Shown here: positions 23,544-32,407 of the stretch, one piece after another
How positions within the stretch are numbered: the stretch's first letter is position 1
Layout: each line of letters begins with the position of its first letter
The notes under the pieces: model-generated
Seen by the model: the letters and a program-made list of their open reading frames with translations, nothing else
Database searches by the model: none
Told to the model about the DNA's origin: nothing
Made by a program: the position numbers and the translations under genes
NCBI GenBank assembly: GCA_049790315.1
Contig: JBAQYV010000200.1
Span: 1 to 64,000, forward strand
Direction: 5' to 3'
Length of the DNA stretch: 64,000 nt
DNA from: DASPOJ01 sp049790315
Lineage (GTDB): Bacteria; Acidobacteriota; Terriglobia; Acidiferrales; UBA7541

Positions 23544-23657
23544 GCTTTGATTTTCGCTCCGCCGAAAGCCACGATGCAAGCCCCGCGCGAATTTGCGCCG
23601 GGCCTGGCGTAACCCGCGACGCGCTGTACGCATCCATCTGAGTGAAAGAGATGCATA

Positions 23658-23686
23658 TTGACGACTGGTTTCGGATTCACTAGAGT
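23658..23686 (+). promoter_or_regulatory. candidate promoter for the dioxygenase operon
   Basis: TTGACG (23658-23663) and TAGAGT (23681-23686) are separated by 17 nt, about 100 nt before the first ATG of the three-gene operon. The -10 is a weak match, so this is tentative. Confidence 0.35.
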
Positions 23687-23785
23687 GCGCATCGAGCAGA
23701 GTATTTCTCGCGTGTAGTGCGTGGAATTTCTCGATGAAAGCGCCAGTAGGGAAGTGCGATTCGCCGGCGCCAGGGGGAAACGACG

Positions 23786-24631
23786 ATGGCTAAGGGACCC
23801 ATAACGCAAAGTCAGGTCAATGCATATCGTGAAGACGGCTATGTGTTGGTGCGCGGCATGCTCGATAAGGAAGAGGCGGACCTTCTGGCTCGCGCGGCCC
23901 GCGAAGATCGAATTCTCGATCAGCACTCATACGGGAAAGCCGACGGGGAGGGCGGCACGGTTCGTCTTTCGCTGTGGAATCATCCGACGGACACGATTTA
24001 CGGGATGGTGGCGCGCAGTGAATCCATCGTGGGCTCCGCCGAAAAACTGCTCGACGGCGAGGTCTATCACTACCACTCGAAAATGATTATGAAGGACGCG
24101 AAAGTGGGCGGGGCCTGGACCTGGCATCAGGATTACGGGTATTGGTATCAGAATGGCGTTCTGTTCCCGCTGTTGACAAGCGCGTCGATCGCCGTCGACC
24201 GCGCCACGAAGGAAAACGGATGTTTGCAGGTGATCAAGGGATCGCATCATCTTGGCCGCATCGAGCACACGCTTACGGGCGAACAGGCCGGAGCGGATCA
24301 GGATCGCGTGAACGAAGTGTTGAAACGATTGGAAGTAGTTTACGTGGAGATGGAGCCGGGCGACACGTTGTTCTTCCACGCGAACATTCTGCATCGGTCG
24401 GATCAGAATCGCTCCGAACATCCTCGCTGGTCGATGATCTGTTGCTACAATGCCGCGCGAAACGATCCGTATAAGGAATCTCACCATCCTCGATACACGC
24501 CGCTGACGAAAGTTGCCGATGCCGAGATCAAAAAAGCGGGCATGCGCCGCTTCGGCGATTCCGGCGACGACGCCGCTTGGCTGGACACAAAACAAGACAA
24601 AAGCGCGGTGAGTCTGCAGAAGAATGGATAG
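23786..24631 (+). CDS. phytanoyl-CoA dioxygenase (PhyH) family Fe(II)/2-oxoglutarate oxygenase
   Basis: 281 residues with the facial triad pattern of PhyH enzymes: the H-x-D pair in WTWHQDYGYW and the distal His in FFHANILHRSDQNRSEHPRW, whose downstream Arg would bind 2-oxoglutarate. Other typical parts are YREDGYVLVRGMLDKEEA at the N terminus and the middle segment ENGCLQVIKGSHHLG. Predicted to hydroxylate a small organic substrate with O2 and 2-oxoglutarate. The next gene, a TIM-barrel sugar-isomerase-like protein, overlaps it by 8 nt, and a sugar porter follows, pointing to a sugar- or polyol-like substrate. The ribosome site AGGGGGAAA precedes the ATG. Confidence 0.9.
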   Translation: MAKGPITQSQVNAYREDGYVLVRGMLDKEEADLLARAAREDRILDQHSYGKADGEGGTVRLSLWNHPTDTIYGMVARSESIVGSAEKLLDGEVYHYHSKMIMKDAKVGGAWTWHQDYGYWYQNGVLFPLLTSASIAVDRATKENGCLQVIKGSHHLGRIEHTLTGEQAGADQDRVNEVLKRLEVVYVEMEPGDTLFFHANILHRSDQNRSEHPRWSMICCYNAARNDPYKESHHPRYTPLTKVADAEIKKAGMRRFGDSGDDAAWLDTKQDKSAVSLQKNG

Positions 24632-25493
24632 GCCGCCGGCGTCCGCCATTCTTCGCTGCTACATGAATTGGCTCGCGCTCGCTGGTCTGCCGGAGTTTCC
24701 GTCGGGCGCGGTGCAAGCCATACGCGACGCCGAATATGACGGCATTCAGTTTGTCGATCCGGTGGCGCGTCCGGCGCTCGAAGAAGCGCAGAACTTTGGG
24801 TTGCGTGTGTGCGGCAGCGGTCGCGTGAACCAGCCCGCGGACGCCGAACGCCTTGCCGCAGCGGGCCGCGCGGATGGCCTGGAATCTCTCACGCTGCACG
24901 TTGGCTGGGGCACGGAAGACGATGCGGAAGCCGCCCGGCTGATCGGCGCGGTGCTTGACGCGTCCGCGAAACACGCGATTCCACTTTATCCCGAAACACA
25001 TCGCGCTACGATATTTCAGGATATGTGGCGCACCGTCCACTTCATCAAGCGCTTCCCGCAACTGCGATTCAACGGCGATTTCTCGCACTGGTACACCGGC
25101 AGCGAAATGGTTTACGGCGACTTTGCCAAAAAGGTCGAATTCATTCGCCCCGTTTTGGAAAACGTTCGCTTTCTGCACGGCCGGATTGGGAATCCCGGAT
25201 GCATTCAGGTGGATATCGGCGATGGAGATTTGCGGCGCCACCCGTACGTGCAACATTTTCGCACTCTGTGGACCGCGGCCTTTTCCGGCTTTCTGCGCAC
25301 GCGCGCCGAGAATGAGGCGATCTGTTTTGCAGCTGAACTCCTCGGTCCCGATATTTATTACGCGAGAACTTTCAATGGACGCGAGGAATCCGACCGCTGG
25401 CAACAATCGCTGCTTGTGGTTCAGATCGCGCGCGAATGTTTCGCTGAAGCCCACGCTGCGCACAATGGCGCCGGCAAACGTGACTTGAAATGA
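24624..25493 (+). CDS. xylose-isomerase-like TIM-barrel protein
   Basis: 289 residues with the metal-binding pattern of the AP-endonuclease-2/sugar isomerase superfamily: a Glu in PLYPETHRATIFQDM, Asp/His in FNGDFSHWYTG, and HGRIGNPGCIQVDIGDG further on. It carries no recognisable specificity motif. Relatives are sugar isomerases, epimerases or dehydratases acting on carbohydrates and inositols. The ATG overlaps the dioxygenase gene by 8 nt, and its stop overlaps the transporter start by 4 nt (ATGA). The three are therefore one translational unit. Exact chemistry cannot be assigned. Confidence 0.85.
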   Translation: MDRPPASAILRCYMNWLALAGLPEFPSGAVQAIRDAEYDGIQFVDPVARPALEEAQNFGLRVCGSGRVNQPADAERLAAAGRADGLESLTLHVGWGTEDDAEAARLIGAVLDASAKHAIPLYPETHRATIFQDMWRTVHFIKRFPQLRFNGDFSHWYTGSEMVYGDFAKKVEFIRPVLENVRFLHGRIGNPGCIQVDIGDGDLRRHPYVQHFRTLWTAAFSGFLRTRAENEAICFAAELLGPDIYYARTFNGREESDRWQQSLLVVQIARECFAEAHAAHNGAGKRDLK

Positions 25494-26908
25494 TTCGCGA
25501 CGCCAACACAGACAGACCGTCTTCGGTTGTCGCCGATCATTTCAACATGGTCTACGTCTGGGCGATTTCCAGCGCCGCTGCGCTCGGCGGCCTGCTGTTT
25601 GGGTACGACTGGGTGGTAATCGGCGGCGCAAAACCATTTTATGAAGCTTTCTTTCATTTGCAGAATCCAGCGGAAGAAGGCTGGGCGATGAGCTGCGCCC
25701 TCGTGGGATGTTTTTTCGGCGCGCTGGTTTCCGGGATGCTCAGCCAGAAGTTCGGCCGCAAGCGTTCGTTAATGATCGCGGCGTTTGTTTTTACGATTTC
25801 ATCGCTGGGAATCGCGACAGCATCCACTTTCCCACTTTTCGTGACGTGGCGCATAACCGGCGGCCTGGCAATTGGACTCGCCTCCGGGCTGTCGCCGGTT
25901 TACATCGCAGAGGTTGCCCCCGCGGCAATTCGCGGGATGCTCGTGTCGCTGAACGAGCTGACCATCGTCCTGGGACTTTTGATGGCGCAAGTGATGAACT
26001 GGCTGATCGCCAAGCCCGTCGCGGCGGACGCCACTTCGGCGCAGATCTTGAATTCGTGGAACGGCCAATCGGGCTGGCGCTGGATGTTCGGCGTGACCGC
26101 GGTTCCAGCTATCGTATTTTTGCTCGCGATGTTCTTCGTGCCGGAGAGTCCGCGCTGGCTGGCATCTCGCACGCCCGATAAAGCCCGCCGGGTGCTGACG
26201 CGAATCGGCGGCGATTCTTATGCCAGGAGCGTGTTGGCGGAAATTGAAAGCACGCTGGGCAACGTTGAGGAGGAGCATTCGGTCACCGCGCTATTCAAAT
26301 CAAAATATTCCCGCGTGCTGCTGCTCGGAGTGGCGCTGGCGGTTTTGCAGCAATGGTGCGGCATCAACGTCATATTCAATTATGCCCAGGAAATCTTCGC
26401 CGCCGCGGGCTACACGATGTCGACGATGCTTTTCAACATCGTTGTCACCGGAGTAGTGATGGTGGTGTTTACGTTCGTGGCCATCGCTACAGTGGATCGC
26501 TTGGGACGCCGCACGCTCATGCTGTGCGGTTGCGCGGGACTGTGCCTGATCTACATAGTGCTGGGACATGCGTACCGCACCGGGAGCCACGGTCTGCACA
26601 TGTTGTTACTGGTGATCGCCGCGATCGCGTGTTACGCGATGACGTTGGCGCCGGTCACCTGGGTTGTCTTGTCCGAGATTTTTCCGAATCGCATTCGCGG
26701 CGCGGCCATGGCGCTGGCAACGATGTCGCTGTGGGCGGCGTGCTTTGTGCTGACCTACACGTTTCCGCTGCTGAACCACAACCTCGGAACCGGGAACACG
26801 ATTTGGATCTACGCGGCGATTTGCGCTGTCGGATTTGTGCTGGTCGCAAAGTGGTTGCCGGAGACGAAGGGCAAGACGCTTGAAGCGATCGAGTCACACT
26901 CGAAATAA
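25490..26908 (+). CDS. MFS sugar porter (XylE/AraE-like)
   Basis: 472 residues and 12 predicted helices. Sugar-porter signatures: LLFGYDWVVIGGAKPF in helix 1, KFGRKRSLMIAA between helices 2 and 3, PVYIAEVAPAAIRGMLVSLNEL (R-G-x5-Q-like motif), PESPRWL before the central loop, LQQWCGINVIFNYAQEIF in helix 7, DRLGRRTLM, and the C-terminal WLPETKGKTLEAIE. Imports a monosaccharide or cyclitol by H+ symport. It is the third member of the coupled operon with the PhyH and TIM-barrel genes, so it probably brings in their substrate. Confidence 0.95.
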   Translation: MIRDANTDRPSSVVADHFNMVYVWAISSAAALGGLLFGYDWVVIGGAKPFYEAFFHLQNPAEEGWAMSCALVGCFFGALVSGMLSQKFGRKRSLMIAAFVFTISSLGIATASTFPLFVTWRITGGLAIGLASGLSPVYIAEVAPAAIRGMLVSLNELTIVLGLLMAQVMNWLIAKPVAADATSAQILNSWNGQSGWRWMFGVTAVPAIVFLLAMFFVPESPRWLASRTPDKARRVLTRIGGDSYARSVLAEIESTLGNVEEEHSVTALFKSKYSRVLLLGVALAVLQQWCGINVIFNYAQEIFAAAGYTMSTMLFNIVVTGVVMVVFTFVAIATVDRLGRRTLMLCGCAGLCLIYIVLGHAYRTGSHGLHMLLLVIAAIACYAMTLAPVTWVVLSEIFPNRIRGAAMALATMSLWAACFVLTYTFPLLNHNLGTGNTIWIYAAICAVGFVLVAKWLPETKGKTLEAIESHSK

Positions 26909-26962
26909 TGATCAGCGACGACGATGCTCGCGCGGGCCAGATCGCCGCGCGAGATATTTTTC

Positions 26963-27757
26963 TCAGGTCGGGTAGCCGATCACGTAAGTGACCGGGACCA
27001 CGCCGGGGATCCTGCTTTCTTCGCCAATTTCCCACTTATAATTCGGCGCGGAGAGCCGGGAGGTCATCTCGCGGAGGTCGGCTGGAGAATACGCGCGAAG
27101 ACAAGAGACGATCCCATCGAACCACAGCACGAACGGAATCACCGGAATTAAGTACGTCCAAAACAGGCGCGACCATCGAAATGGCCGCAGGAATGGAGTT
27201 GTCAGAAACGCGGCGAACGGAACCACGCACGTTATCAGCATCGTCAGCGGATGCCGCGTCGCGGCGTCGAACACTCCGATTCCTTGTCCCTTGTCCACCG
27301 CGTCTTGAAGCACCGCCGCCACTTGGTCGGGCGGAAGATGGTGTACCGAACTGAACATCGTGCGAAATCCAGAAAGCTCGGCCGGCACGTGCGCAGCGTC
27401 AACCGGTTCCGCGAAATAACTGATCGCGCCGTGCGCACCAGCGGCGCTAGAGCGGTTGAACGCGCCGACGTTTGGATACTTGTCGGTCAGGCACACTTCC
27501 ACCGCGATTCCGTACTTCGCGCTGATGATTTGCCGCAACCATGACCATGGACCGCCGCTCCCGGAGCAAAGATCCACTACGCGATGCGCTCCGCACGCGG
27601 CGATGGCTTGGCCGAGGCGCGGCGCAATCGGCGCATAGACGGCTCCCAGATTCAGGACCGATTGCAAGGCGTCCGTCAGGCCGTCGCGAAAAACTTTCGG
27701 AAACCAAGGTTGATCGTGGAATTCGCTCAGATGCGCGCGATTGTTAAGCAAGCTCAT
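26963..27757 (-). CDS. SAM methyltransferase-like protein with hydrophobic C-terminal part
   Basis: 264 residues. A SAM-binding-like motif, RVVDLCSGSGGPWSWL (about 58-73), is followed by VEVCLTDKYPNV and MFSSVHHLPPDQV, the general order of a class I methyltransferase. Unusually, residues about 165-215 contain two hydrophobic stretches (LTMLITCVVPFAAFLTTPFL and FWTYLIPVIPFVLWFDGIV) that look membrane-embedded, so it may act on a lipid or quinone at the membrane. Divergent from recQ. No operon partner. Confidence 0.72.
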   Translation of the reverse strand: MSLLNNRAHLSEFHDQPWFPKVFRDGLTDALQSVLNLGAVYAPIAPRLGQAIAACGAHRVVDLCSGSGGPWSWLRQIISAKYGIAVEVCLTDKYPNVGAFNRSSAAGAHGAISYFAEPVDAAHVPAELSGFRTMFSSVHHLPPDQVAAVLQDAVDKGQGIGVFDAATRHPLTMLITCVVPFAAFLTTPFLRPFRWSRLFWTYLIPVIPFVLWFDGIVSCLRAYSPADLREMTSRLSAPNYKWEIGEESRIPGVVPVTYVIGYPT

Positions 27758-27877
27758 TCGATGCCGTCACCAGAGCCATTGTCGCCGAAAAATGTAAACG
27801 AGCAATGGCCGCGCGGTCGCCGCGTGCCACAGCGTCCCCCGACTGCGCGCGACGATCAAGAGTTATATACTCGCAAC

Positions 27878-29491
27878 GTGGACTCAGAGAACGAACTACT
27901 TCCCGCACTGCAACGCTACTGGGGATATGAATCCTTCCGCCCGCTTCAGGAGCGCATCGTGCGAAGCCTGCTCGCGGGGCGTGACACCTGCGTCGTAATG
28001 CCGACGGGCGGCGGCAAATCGCTGTGCTATCAGCTTCCGGCGGCGCTCTCGACTAAAACTGCCGTGGTGATTTCGCCGCTGATCGCGCTGATGCAAGATC
28101 AAGTCGCGCAACTTTCGCAAATGGGAATTTCCGCGGCGCTGTTGAATAGCTCGATCGCGGCTCGCGAGCAATCTTCCGTCATGCGCAACGCGGCGGAAGG
28201 GCGGTATCGGCTTCTGTATCTTTCGCCCGAACGCCTTGCGCGCGCCGACACGGCGGAGTGGCTGTCCGGCGTGCCGCTTTCATTCTTTGCAATCGACGAA
28301 GCGCATTGCATATCGGAATGGGGCCATGAATTTCGTCCCGAGTATCGGCAGCTCAGCCGGCTGCGGGAAAAGTTTCCCGAATGTCCGATAGCCGCGTTCA
28401 CCGCCAGCGCCACGCAGCGCGTTCGTCACGATATCATTGCCCAGCTTAAGCTTCGCGAATCGCACAACTACATCGCCAGTTTCTATCGTCCCAATTTGCG
28501 ATACCTCGTAAAACATAGCGATTCTCGTTCCCAGCCGGAAATGTTGCTACGCGCGGTGCGAAAGCATTCCGATGGCAACGTGATCGTCTACTCGCCGACG
28601 ATCGCGCGAGTCGGCGACACGGTTGAATTTCTCGAAGAAAATGGAATCGAGGCAGTTCCGTATCACGGCAAAATGGAACCCGACGAGCGAAGGCGCAATC
28701 AGGAACGCTGGATGTCGAACGAAGTGCGCGTGCTCGTGGGGACGCTGGCCTTCGGGTTGGGTATCAATAAGGAAGCCGTGCGCGCCGTGATTCATTTGTC
28801 GCTGCCGAAATCGATCGAGCAGTTTTATCAAGAAGCGGGGCGCGCCGGCCGCGATGGGAAATCCGCGGATTGCATTTTGCTGTGGCAGAAACGCGATTTC
28901 ATTTTACTTAAGTATTTCATCGGGCAGATTGCCGACGAGGCGGAGAAGGAGCGCGCCGGGCAGCGCTATCGCGAAATCTCCGCGTTCGTCAATTCCAACG
29001 TGTGCCGGCATCGCCAGATTTGCGCGCACTTTGGCGAAAAGACGAAGTGGGAGTCATGCAGCGCCTGCGACGCTTGCGGCAGTGATGTCAGTTGGCTCAC
29101 AGAAACGCCACGAAGCGGATCGCGTAAATCGACCGGTATCGCGTCTTGCGTATCAAACGAGACGGAGCAGCGAACATCGAAAGGCAAGAAAGCCCGGAAA
29201 GGGGAGGGATGGGCGCCCGTCCCCGACGACGTGGATATCGATCCCGACTTGCGCGAATTTCTGCGTGAATGGCGGCGGACCACCGCGAAGCGTCAATTGG
29301 TTCCCGCGTATGTAGTGATGCACGATTCGTCGCTGGACGATTTGTGCCGGAAATTACCGCGCTCGCTTGCGGAGATTCGTCACGTTTCAGGATTCGGCGA
29401 GAAAAAAACCGAGATGTACGGGCCGCAGATTCTTGACGCCATCGCGGATTTCCGAAAAGGAAGCCGAGCGGCGAAATCATTCGCTGAATAA
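27878..29491 (+). CDS. recQ: RecQ family ATP-dependent DNA helicase
   Basis: 3'-5' helicase of the RecF pathway. Motifs: WGYESFRPLQERIV (motif 0), Walker A MPTGGGKSLCYQLP, FFAIDEAHCISEWGHEFRP (motif II DEAH and aromatic loop), AFTASATQRV (III), VIVYSPTIARV (IV), YHGKMEPDERR, GTLAFGLGINKEAVRAVIH (V) and YQEAGRAGRDGK (VI). Four Cys in CRHRQICAHFGEK...CSACDAC form the zinc site, and a C-terminal HRDC-like helix-hairpin domain ends the protein. I start at GTG 27878 (537 aa), where conserved sequence begins just after a TATATACT box. An ATG at 27761 would add 39 low-complexity residues and leave almost no divergent promoter space. Confidence 0.95.
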   Translation: MDSENELLPALQRYWGYESFRPLQERIVRSLLAGRDTCVVMPTGGGKSLCYQLPAALSTKTAVVISPLIALMQDQVAQLSQMGISAALLNSSIAAREQSSVMRNAAEGRYRLLYLSPERLARADTAEWLSGVPLSFFAIDEAHCISEWGHEFRPEYRQLSRLREKFPECPIAAFTASATQRVRHDIIAQLKLRESHNYIASFYRPNLRYLVKHSDSRSQPEMLLRAVRKHSDGNVIVYSPTIARVGDTVEFLEENGIEAVPYHGKMEPDERRRNQERWMSNEVRVLVGTLAFGLGINKEAVRAVIHLSLPKSIEQFYQEAGRAGRDGKSADCILLWQKRDFILLKYFIGQIADEAEKERAGQRYREISAFVNSNVCRHRQICAHFGEKTKWESCSACDACGSDVSWLTETPRSGSRKSTGIASCVSNETEQRTSKGKKARKGEGWAPVPDDVDIDPDLREFLREWRRTTAKRQLVPAYVVMHDSSLDDLCRKLPRSLAEIRHVSGFGEKKTEMYGPQILDAIADFRKGSRAAKSFAE

Positions 29492-29575
29492 ATTGCCCGG
29501 CTCATTCGCGCGATTGCGAGCGCGACCCTATGACGGCGCGTACTTGATAGGGCGCTCAGCCTAGGGGCCGTTGCC

Positions 29576-30700
29576 CTATTCGTTTCGGGGAGTAGTAGAG
29601 CCCCACTCGATGACTTCCTTGATGCCGTCAGGCGGATGCTGACTCACCGAATCCGCGAAGTGATCGGACGGGTAACGATTCGTGATCAAAGCCGCGATGT
29701 GAGCGCCCCATCGGAGCTGAGCCTGAGAGAGATCATCGGCGGCCATTTGAAAATGACCGCGTGCGGCGTTGACGCTGCCCAGCATGACTTGATTGCCCAG
29801 CACCAATCGCCTGATTAACTCCGCCCCGGGAATTTGCAGTGGCCTATCGCCTCCTGGAATGCCAGTCAGTACATAAAGGCCATTGAGAGCAAGCGCGTCC
29901 AACAGATTAAACTCCAGAGCGGCAATTCCGCTGGCGTCCAGGATCAGATCCATCGAACCGATTTGCTTCCCAACTTGATCCGCGGGAATCTGACGTCCAT
30001 CGACGTAATGTCCACCAATCGCCGTGAGCCACTTCGGGCGAGCGCTCGTGGAATCGACCACATCCAGTCCGTAAACCTCGGCCCCTCGAAGGCGCAAGAC
30101 CATCGAAGCCAGCAATCCTACCGGTCCCAGACCGGCCACCAGGCAGCGGCGTCCGACAATCCAATCGGGAGTGATGGCAGGTTCAGGACAGCGCACGATC
30201 TGTAACTGAAGCGCATCATCAATGGCCTTCTCCACGATGGAGAGCGGTTCCATCAACACACCGCTGGCTTCGAGCTCGGACGGCACGCGCACAATGTATT
30301 GCTCTTTATCAACCACGAATTCCGTTTGATAGCCATCCAAACCACGAATGCCTCTCTCTTTGTACTTGCCCGTCTGGCACATGTCTGCGCGGCCCATCAG
30401 GCACGATGGGCACTCGCCGCATCCCCGCCGGACCGTGAACACGGCGAAGTCTCCCATTTTTACGCGAGCGACCGACGAGCCCAATCCCACCACTTGGCCA
30501 AACATCTCGTGGCCGATGACGAGTTCTTTCTGGCCATCGGGGGCATCCGCACGGCCGCCGGAGATTTCCTCGCGGTCGGTGCCGCAGATTCCTACGCGGA
30601 TCACTTTTAGCTTGATTTCATCTGGCGCGGCAACGGAGGGTTCGGGCCGGTCCACCATGTGTGAGCCTTTCGTACCTGGAACGATGGCGATGGCTTTCAT
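29576..30700 (-). CDS. Zn-dependent MDR sugar (glucose-type) dehydrogenase
   Basis: 374 residues from the ATG at 30700, which has AAGGA about 10 nt upstream (an ATG at 30727 would add nine residues). Medium-chain dehydrogenase features: catalytic zinc ligands in VGICGTDREEI and GHEMFG, the structural-zinc cysteines in GCGECPSCLMGRADMC, and the NAD(P) Rossmann motif GLGPVGLLA. The 'CGTDREEI...GGRAD' start and the VMEPLSIVEKA segment resemble glucose 1-dehydrogenases of the archaeal/haloarchaeal type. It likely oxidises glucose or a related aldose to the lactone. Last gene of a minus-strand run with glucoamylase, sugar transporter and GMC flavoenzyme. Confidence 0.87.
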   Translation of the reverse strand: MKAIAIVPGTKGSHMVDRPEPSVAAPDEIKLKVIRVGICGTDREEISGGRADAPDGQKELVIGHEMFGQVVGLGSSVARVKMGDFAVFTVRRGCGECPSCLMGRADMCQTGKYKERGIRGLDGYQTEFVVDKEQYIVRVPSELEASGVLMEPLSIVEKAIDDALQLQIVRCPEPAITPDWIVGRRCLVAGLGPVGLLASMVLRLRGAEVYGLDVVDSTSARPKWLTAIGGHYVDGRQIPADQVGKQIGSMDLILDASGIAALEFNLLDALALNGLYVLTGIPGGDRPLQIPGAELIRRLVLGNQVMLGSVNAARGHFQMAADDLSQAQLRWGAHIAALITNRYPSDHFADSVSQHPPDGIKEVIEWGSTTPRNE

Positions 30701-30767
30701 AAGTATTTTTCCTTTTTCGATTGGCATCTTCTACCGAATCTCGAAGAGCAACGTTTGCTGGTCTCGG

Positions 30768-32333
30768 CTAACCCAGCCGCCGCAGTAGGTGGTCTCCCAC
30801 GCGCAACGCATTTGCGATGATGGTGAGGCTGGGATTCACGGCTGCGATCGACACAAAAAAGCTCGCGTCGACAACGTAGAGATTATCTAAATCGTGCGCC
30901 TTGCAGTTGAGATCGAGTGCCGATGCTTTGGGATCGCGGCCGAAGCGAATCGTTCCGGCTTGGTGAGCGGTGCCGCCAATTGGAATTTTCTTGCCGAGAT
31001 ACAACGATCGAGACATCAAGTGATCGTGAAGACCCAGGTCCTTAAGCATGTCCTTGAGCTTCGCGACCAGGCGATGATGTCCCTCGGTGTTGGACTCCTG
31101 AAGGCTCAGCGTGATTTCACCGTTTCGGTTGAGGCTTACGCGATTATTGGGTTCGGGCAAATCTTCGGATTGCACCCAGAAATCGATGGAATGCTCGGCC
31201 ATGTAATCCATGGCAAACTCGGGTTTCCAAACAGCCCAGCCCGGCGCTTCTCCCTCGAGCATATCGCCATCGGTCTTTCCCAGCATCTGGATGCCGCCCA
31301 AGGGGTAGTCCCAATCATCGGAGCGAAAGTAGAAATCGTTCAACCCGAGTGTTTTTTGAAAAATCGTCGGATTGGGATTTTTGGAAATGGCCATGAACGC
31401 GGAATTGTTGTGACGCATATAATGGCGGCCCACCACATCCGAACTGTTGGCGAGCCCATCGGGATGCTTATCGCTGGCAGAGCGCAACAGAAGCGCCGCT
31501 GAGTTGATCGCTCCACAAGAGACGACCACGATGTCCGCTGAATATTCCTCGGACTGGCCACCGCGCTCGACCAGGACCTTTGATACGACGCGGCCGGACG
31601 CATCCGTTTCGAGACGCTTGACGTACGCGCCCGTGAGCAACTGGACATTTGGGCGTTCGAGGGCCGGATCCACGCAGATAATTTGCGCATCCGCTTTGCC
31701 GTTGACCAGGCACGGAAATCCGTCGAACGCGGCACACCGCACGCACGCGCTCGTGTGCAGGGCTTTGCCGTCTTTTTCCTCGAGCAAGATTCCGAGCGGC
31801 AAGGGGAATGGATGATGGCCGAGACGCTTCAAATCGTCGTAGAGCTCTTGAATGCGAGGTGAGTGGCTCACTGGGGGATAGAGATAGGGCGCGCTAGCCG
31901 GGGCTTCGGTAGGATCGATTCCGTGCTCTCCGTGGACGTGATACAGATGTTCCGCTTGCGTGTAATAAGGCTCGAAATCGTCGTAGGTGAGCGGCCATGC
32001 GGGCGAGATGCCGCCATAGTGCCGGACTTCGCCGAAATCCTCCGCGCGAAACCTTAACAACGCCGCGCCGTAAACTTTGGTATTCCCGCCGACGTAGTAT
32101 TGAATGCCGGGATGAAATGCGTTTCCTTCTTTGTCGCGCCAAGTTTCCTTGGCCTGGTACTTCGCATCGAGAAAGACGGCGCGGGATTCCCAGTTGTCTT
32201 TTTCGCGCGGCAGGTAACCGCCACGCTCTAAAAGTAAAATGCGTTTACCGGAGGGAGCCAGATGGTAGGCGAGCGTTCCGCCGCCGGCTCCCGTGCCGAT
32301 GATGATGACGTCAAAATGATTTTCTTGCGGCAC
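30768..32333 (-). CDS. GMC family FAD-dependent oxidoreductase
   Basis: 521 residues. The FAD-binding dinucleotide fold is IIIGTGAGGGTLAYHLA with ERGG following, then YYVGGNTKVYGAALLRFR (GMC signature 1 region), VVVSCGAINSAALLLRS, and the C-terminal GTAHQAGTIRFG plus LYVVDASFFVSIAAVNPSLTIIANALR containing the active-site His/Asn pair region. No Tat motif, so cytoplasmic as it stands. Acts on an alcohol or sugar, possibly glucose or gluconate derivatives given neighbours. It lies 67 nt upstream of the dehydrogenase and 74 nt downstream of the glucoamylase in the same orientation. Confidence 0.92.
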   Translation of the reverse strand: MPQENHFDVIIIGTGAGGGTLAYHLAPSGKRILLLERGGYLPREKDNWESRAVFLDAKYQAKETWRDKEGNAFHPGIQYYVGGNTKVYGAALLRFRAEDFGEVRHYGGISPAWPLTYDDFEPYYTQAEHLYHVHGEHGIDPTEAPASAPYLYPPVSHSPRIQELYDDLKRLGHHPFPLPLGILLEEKDGKALHTSACVRCAAFDGFPCLVNGKADAQIICVDPALERPNVQLLTGAYVKRLETDASGRVVSKVLVERGGQSEEYSADIVVVSCGAINSAALLLRSASDKHPDGLANSSDVVGRHYMRHNNSAFMAISKNPNPTIFQKTLGLNDFYFRSDDWDYPLGGIQMLGKTDGDMLEGEAPGWAVWKPEFAMDYMAEHSIDFWVQSEDLPEPNNRVSLNRNGEITLSLQESNTEGHHRLVAKLKDMLKDLGLHDHLMSRSLYLGKKIPIGGTAHQAGTIRFGRDPKASALDLNCKAHDLDNLYVVDASFFVSIAAVNPSLTIIANALRVGDHLLRRLG

Positions 32334-32407
32334 GTTTGCCCTTTCTTAGTCCACTAGGATTCCACGCTTCGGCAGCCCTTGCGGCATGTTTACGCAAGGG
32401 CGCTCGC

